DNA of 64,000 bases from Azadirachta indica (lineage: Eukaryota > Streptophyta > Magnoliopsida > Sapindales > Meliaceae), in assembly GCA_022749755.1 (NCBI GenBank), contig CM040440.1:15549269-15613268 (forward strand), written 5' to 3'. Shown here one piece after another: positions 62,923 through 64,000 of the stretch. The stretch's first letter is position 1, and every line of letters begins with the position of its first letter. The translations under genes and the position numbers were made by a program. Below the pieces are notes generated by a model. That model was given only the letters and a program-made list of their open reading frames with translations. It was not told the DNA's origin and searched no databases.

Positions 62923-63768
62923 ATGGCTGTGGTGAGTCCTGTTCCAGCAATGACACGAGGGGTCGATCCAATAAAGTGTCCTGATATTAGGATGTCTGGA
63001 ATCATGTCTAGCAGAAGTGAGATCGTGGAGGAACCGGTGGCACGTGTAATTAAAGATAAGATATATGTTGCTGTCGGTAAACCAGTTAAAGAAAGCAAAT
63101 CAGTTCTGTTATGGGCACTGCAGAATTCGGGAGGGAAGAGAATTTGCATAATTCATGTTCACCAACCAGCTCAGATGATTCCAGTCAGTAAGTTTTTGAC
63201 ACATCCTTGTAGTGTACACATCGTCTTGATGTATATATGTCCACTGATATATTTATTTTGCTTATAGAACTTTTGATGGAGGTTTCAATTTGGTTGTAGA
63301 TTATTGATTTCTGGACAAGTTCTAAGGCTACAGTCAGCTTACTTAGATTTTGTTGTGCACCAAGTAAAAACTAATAATGATCAATTTTTAGATTTTGGTT
63401 CAGATTAAGGTTATAGATTGTATCCATCAAATTTAGAATGAGATATTTGGCCATACTTAATGGAATATCTGAGTAAATAATTCGGGGAAGAAATCTCTTT
63501 ACATCAGTATATGAATTTGGCTGAAATTTTCGGTTCAAGAAAACAGATCTAGAATTCCAAAGTTAGCTGGAAAGGTAGACAAGGAAATTTGAAGAGGAGG
63601 AATTTGGCCATACTTATTGTTTAATTCTCTTTGCTTTGGTTTGCAGTGGGCACAAAGTTTCCAGCGAGCTCACTTGAAGAGGAGGAAGTCCGGGCATACA
63701 GGGAAATTGAAAGACAAGACGTGCATAAGATCCTAGATGAGTACCTTCTCATCTGTTGGCGAATGGGG
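62923..63768 (+). CDS. PUB33: U-box domain kinase, PUB33-like, 5' end only (runs off the window)
   Basis: Two exons are visible, 62923-63187 and 63647-63768 (129 codons, ending in phase 0 at a GGG|GTATG donor). The rest lies beyond the window. The protein starts MAVVSPVPAMTRGVD and then has SRSEIVEEPVARV. It passes into a universal-stress-protein-like alpha/beta domain (IYVAVGKPVKESKSVLLWAL, then KRICIIHVHQPAQMIP and EEEEVRAYREIERQDVHKIL). This order matches the N-terminus of PUB33-type proteins, which continue with a coiled coil, a receptor-like cytoplasmic kinase domain and a C-terminal U-box E3 ligase domain. Those domains cannot be seen here. The neighbouring PRD3 matches the At1g01680-01690 order, where PUB54 sits beside PRD3. 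Confidence 0.85.
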
Positions 63769-64000
63769 GTATGACTTCTTTTTCTGTTTCTACATACACG
63801 CTGTTTAATTAGGAAGGAGAAATTTCTCTCCAAATGTGAAGCACTCGCTGTTCTAAATCTTAGGGGTTGATAAGAATTATACAAGAAGAAATTCTAAAGC
63901 TAACAGCTTAATGTCACAGTTATTTCTTATGGTTGTGACTTGTGCATAATGGGTTAGAAGTATGTAAATTCATGTTTTCAATCTGTGAAAACTGCGAATC
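63769..64000 (+). other. Intron of the PUB33-like gene, cut by the window end
   Basis: Begins at the GTATGACT donor at 63769. No acceptor followed by family-like coding sequence is seen before position 64000. Confidence 0.6.

Noticed and set aside
1..64000. tRNA, rRNA, CRISPR or operon structures
   Set aside because: None was recognised on either strand; the window is ordinary plant nuclear chromatin in organisation.

Overview
This is nuclear DNA of a flowering plant, most likely a woody eudicot. Genes are cut by short GT-AG introns, intergenic DNA is very AT-rich, and there is a Ty1/copia retrotransposon primed from initiator tRNA-Met. The species cannot be proved from the window; Citrus or another Sapindales member is only a guess. 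Gene models were assembled by eye: splice sites were placed so that phases close and the protein matches remembered family members. No alignment program was run.

Layout. 0-5 kb: a 2-oxoglutarate/Fe(II) dioxygenase gene (-) and a C2-domain gene (+), head to head. 5.0-8.4 kb: a hAT-like MITE with an 8-bp target duplication, a truncated inverted copy of the 5' end of the PRD3 gene found 50 kb away, and an AT-rich foldback element. 8.4-12.7 kb: no gene seen. 12.8-15.3 kb: a RopGEF gene (+). 15.8-16.4 kb: a small CHCH-like gene (-), tail to tail with RopGEF. 16.4-16.9 kb: possible mitochondrial-type insert. 16.96-21.21 kb: a decayed copia element that lacks reverse transcriptase and RNase H. 23.3-36 kb: MED12 (-), with a ~61-bp minisatellite in one intron. 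36-40.8 kb: AT-rich spacer with old direct repeats. 40.9-41.9 kb: a small conserved gene of unknown function (+). 42.9-48.6 kb: a TRM13/15-type gene (-). 48.7-53.9 kb: spacer. 54.0-58.7 kb: PRD3/PAIR1 (-). 58.8-62.9 kb: spacer. 62.9 kb to the end: start of a PUB33-like U-box kinase gene (+), cut by the window edge.

The order RopGEF, MED12, TRM, PRD3, PUB33 recalls three Arabidopsis blocks: At1g01680-01700 (PUB54, PRD3, TRM33, ROPGEF2), At4g00440-00460 (TRM15, MED12/CRP, ROPGEF3) and At2g45890-45910 (ROPGEF4, TRM13, PUB33). The window therefore looks like an unfractionated version of a block that Arabidopsis split after duplication. The genes have separate jobs (hormone-type oxidation, ROP signalling, Mediator kinase module, microtubule/division-plane control, meiotic break formation, ubiquitination) and are not an operon or pathway cluster.

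The most notable items are the inverted PRD3 5' duplicate with a changed TATA region, a likely GC-AG intron and duplicated small exon in PRD3, the MED12 intronic minisatellite, the RT-less copia element with unequal LTR subrepeats, and the 7.45-8.35 kb foldback element. No clearly new biological system was found.
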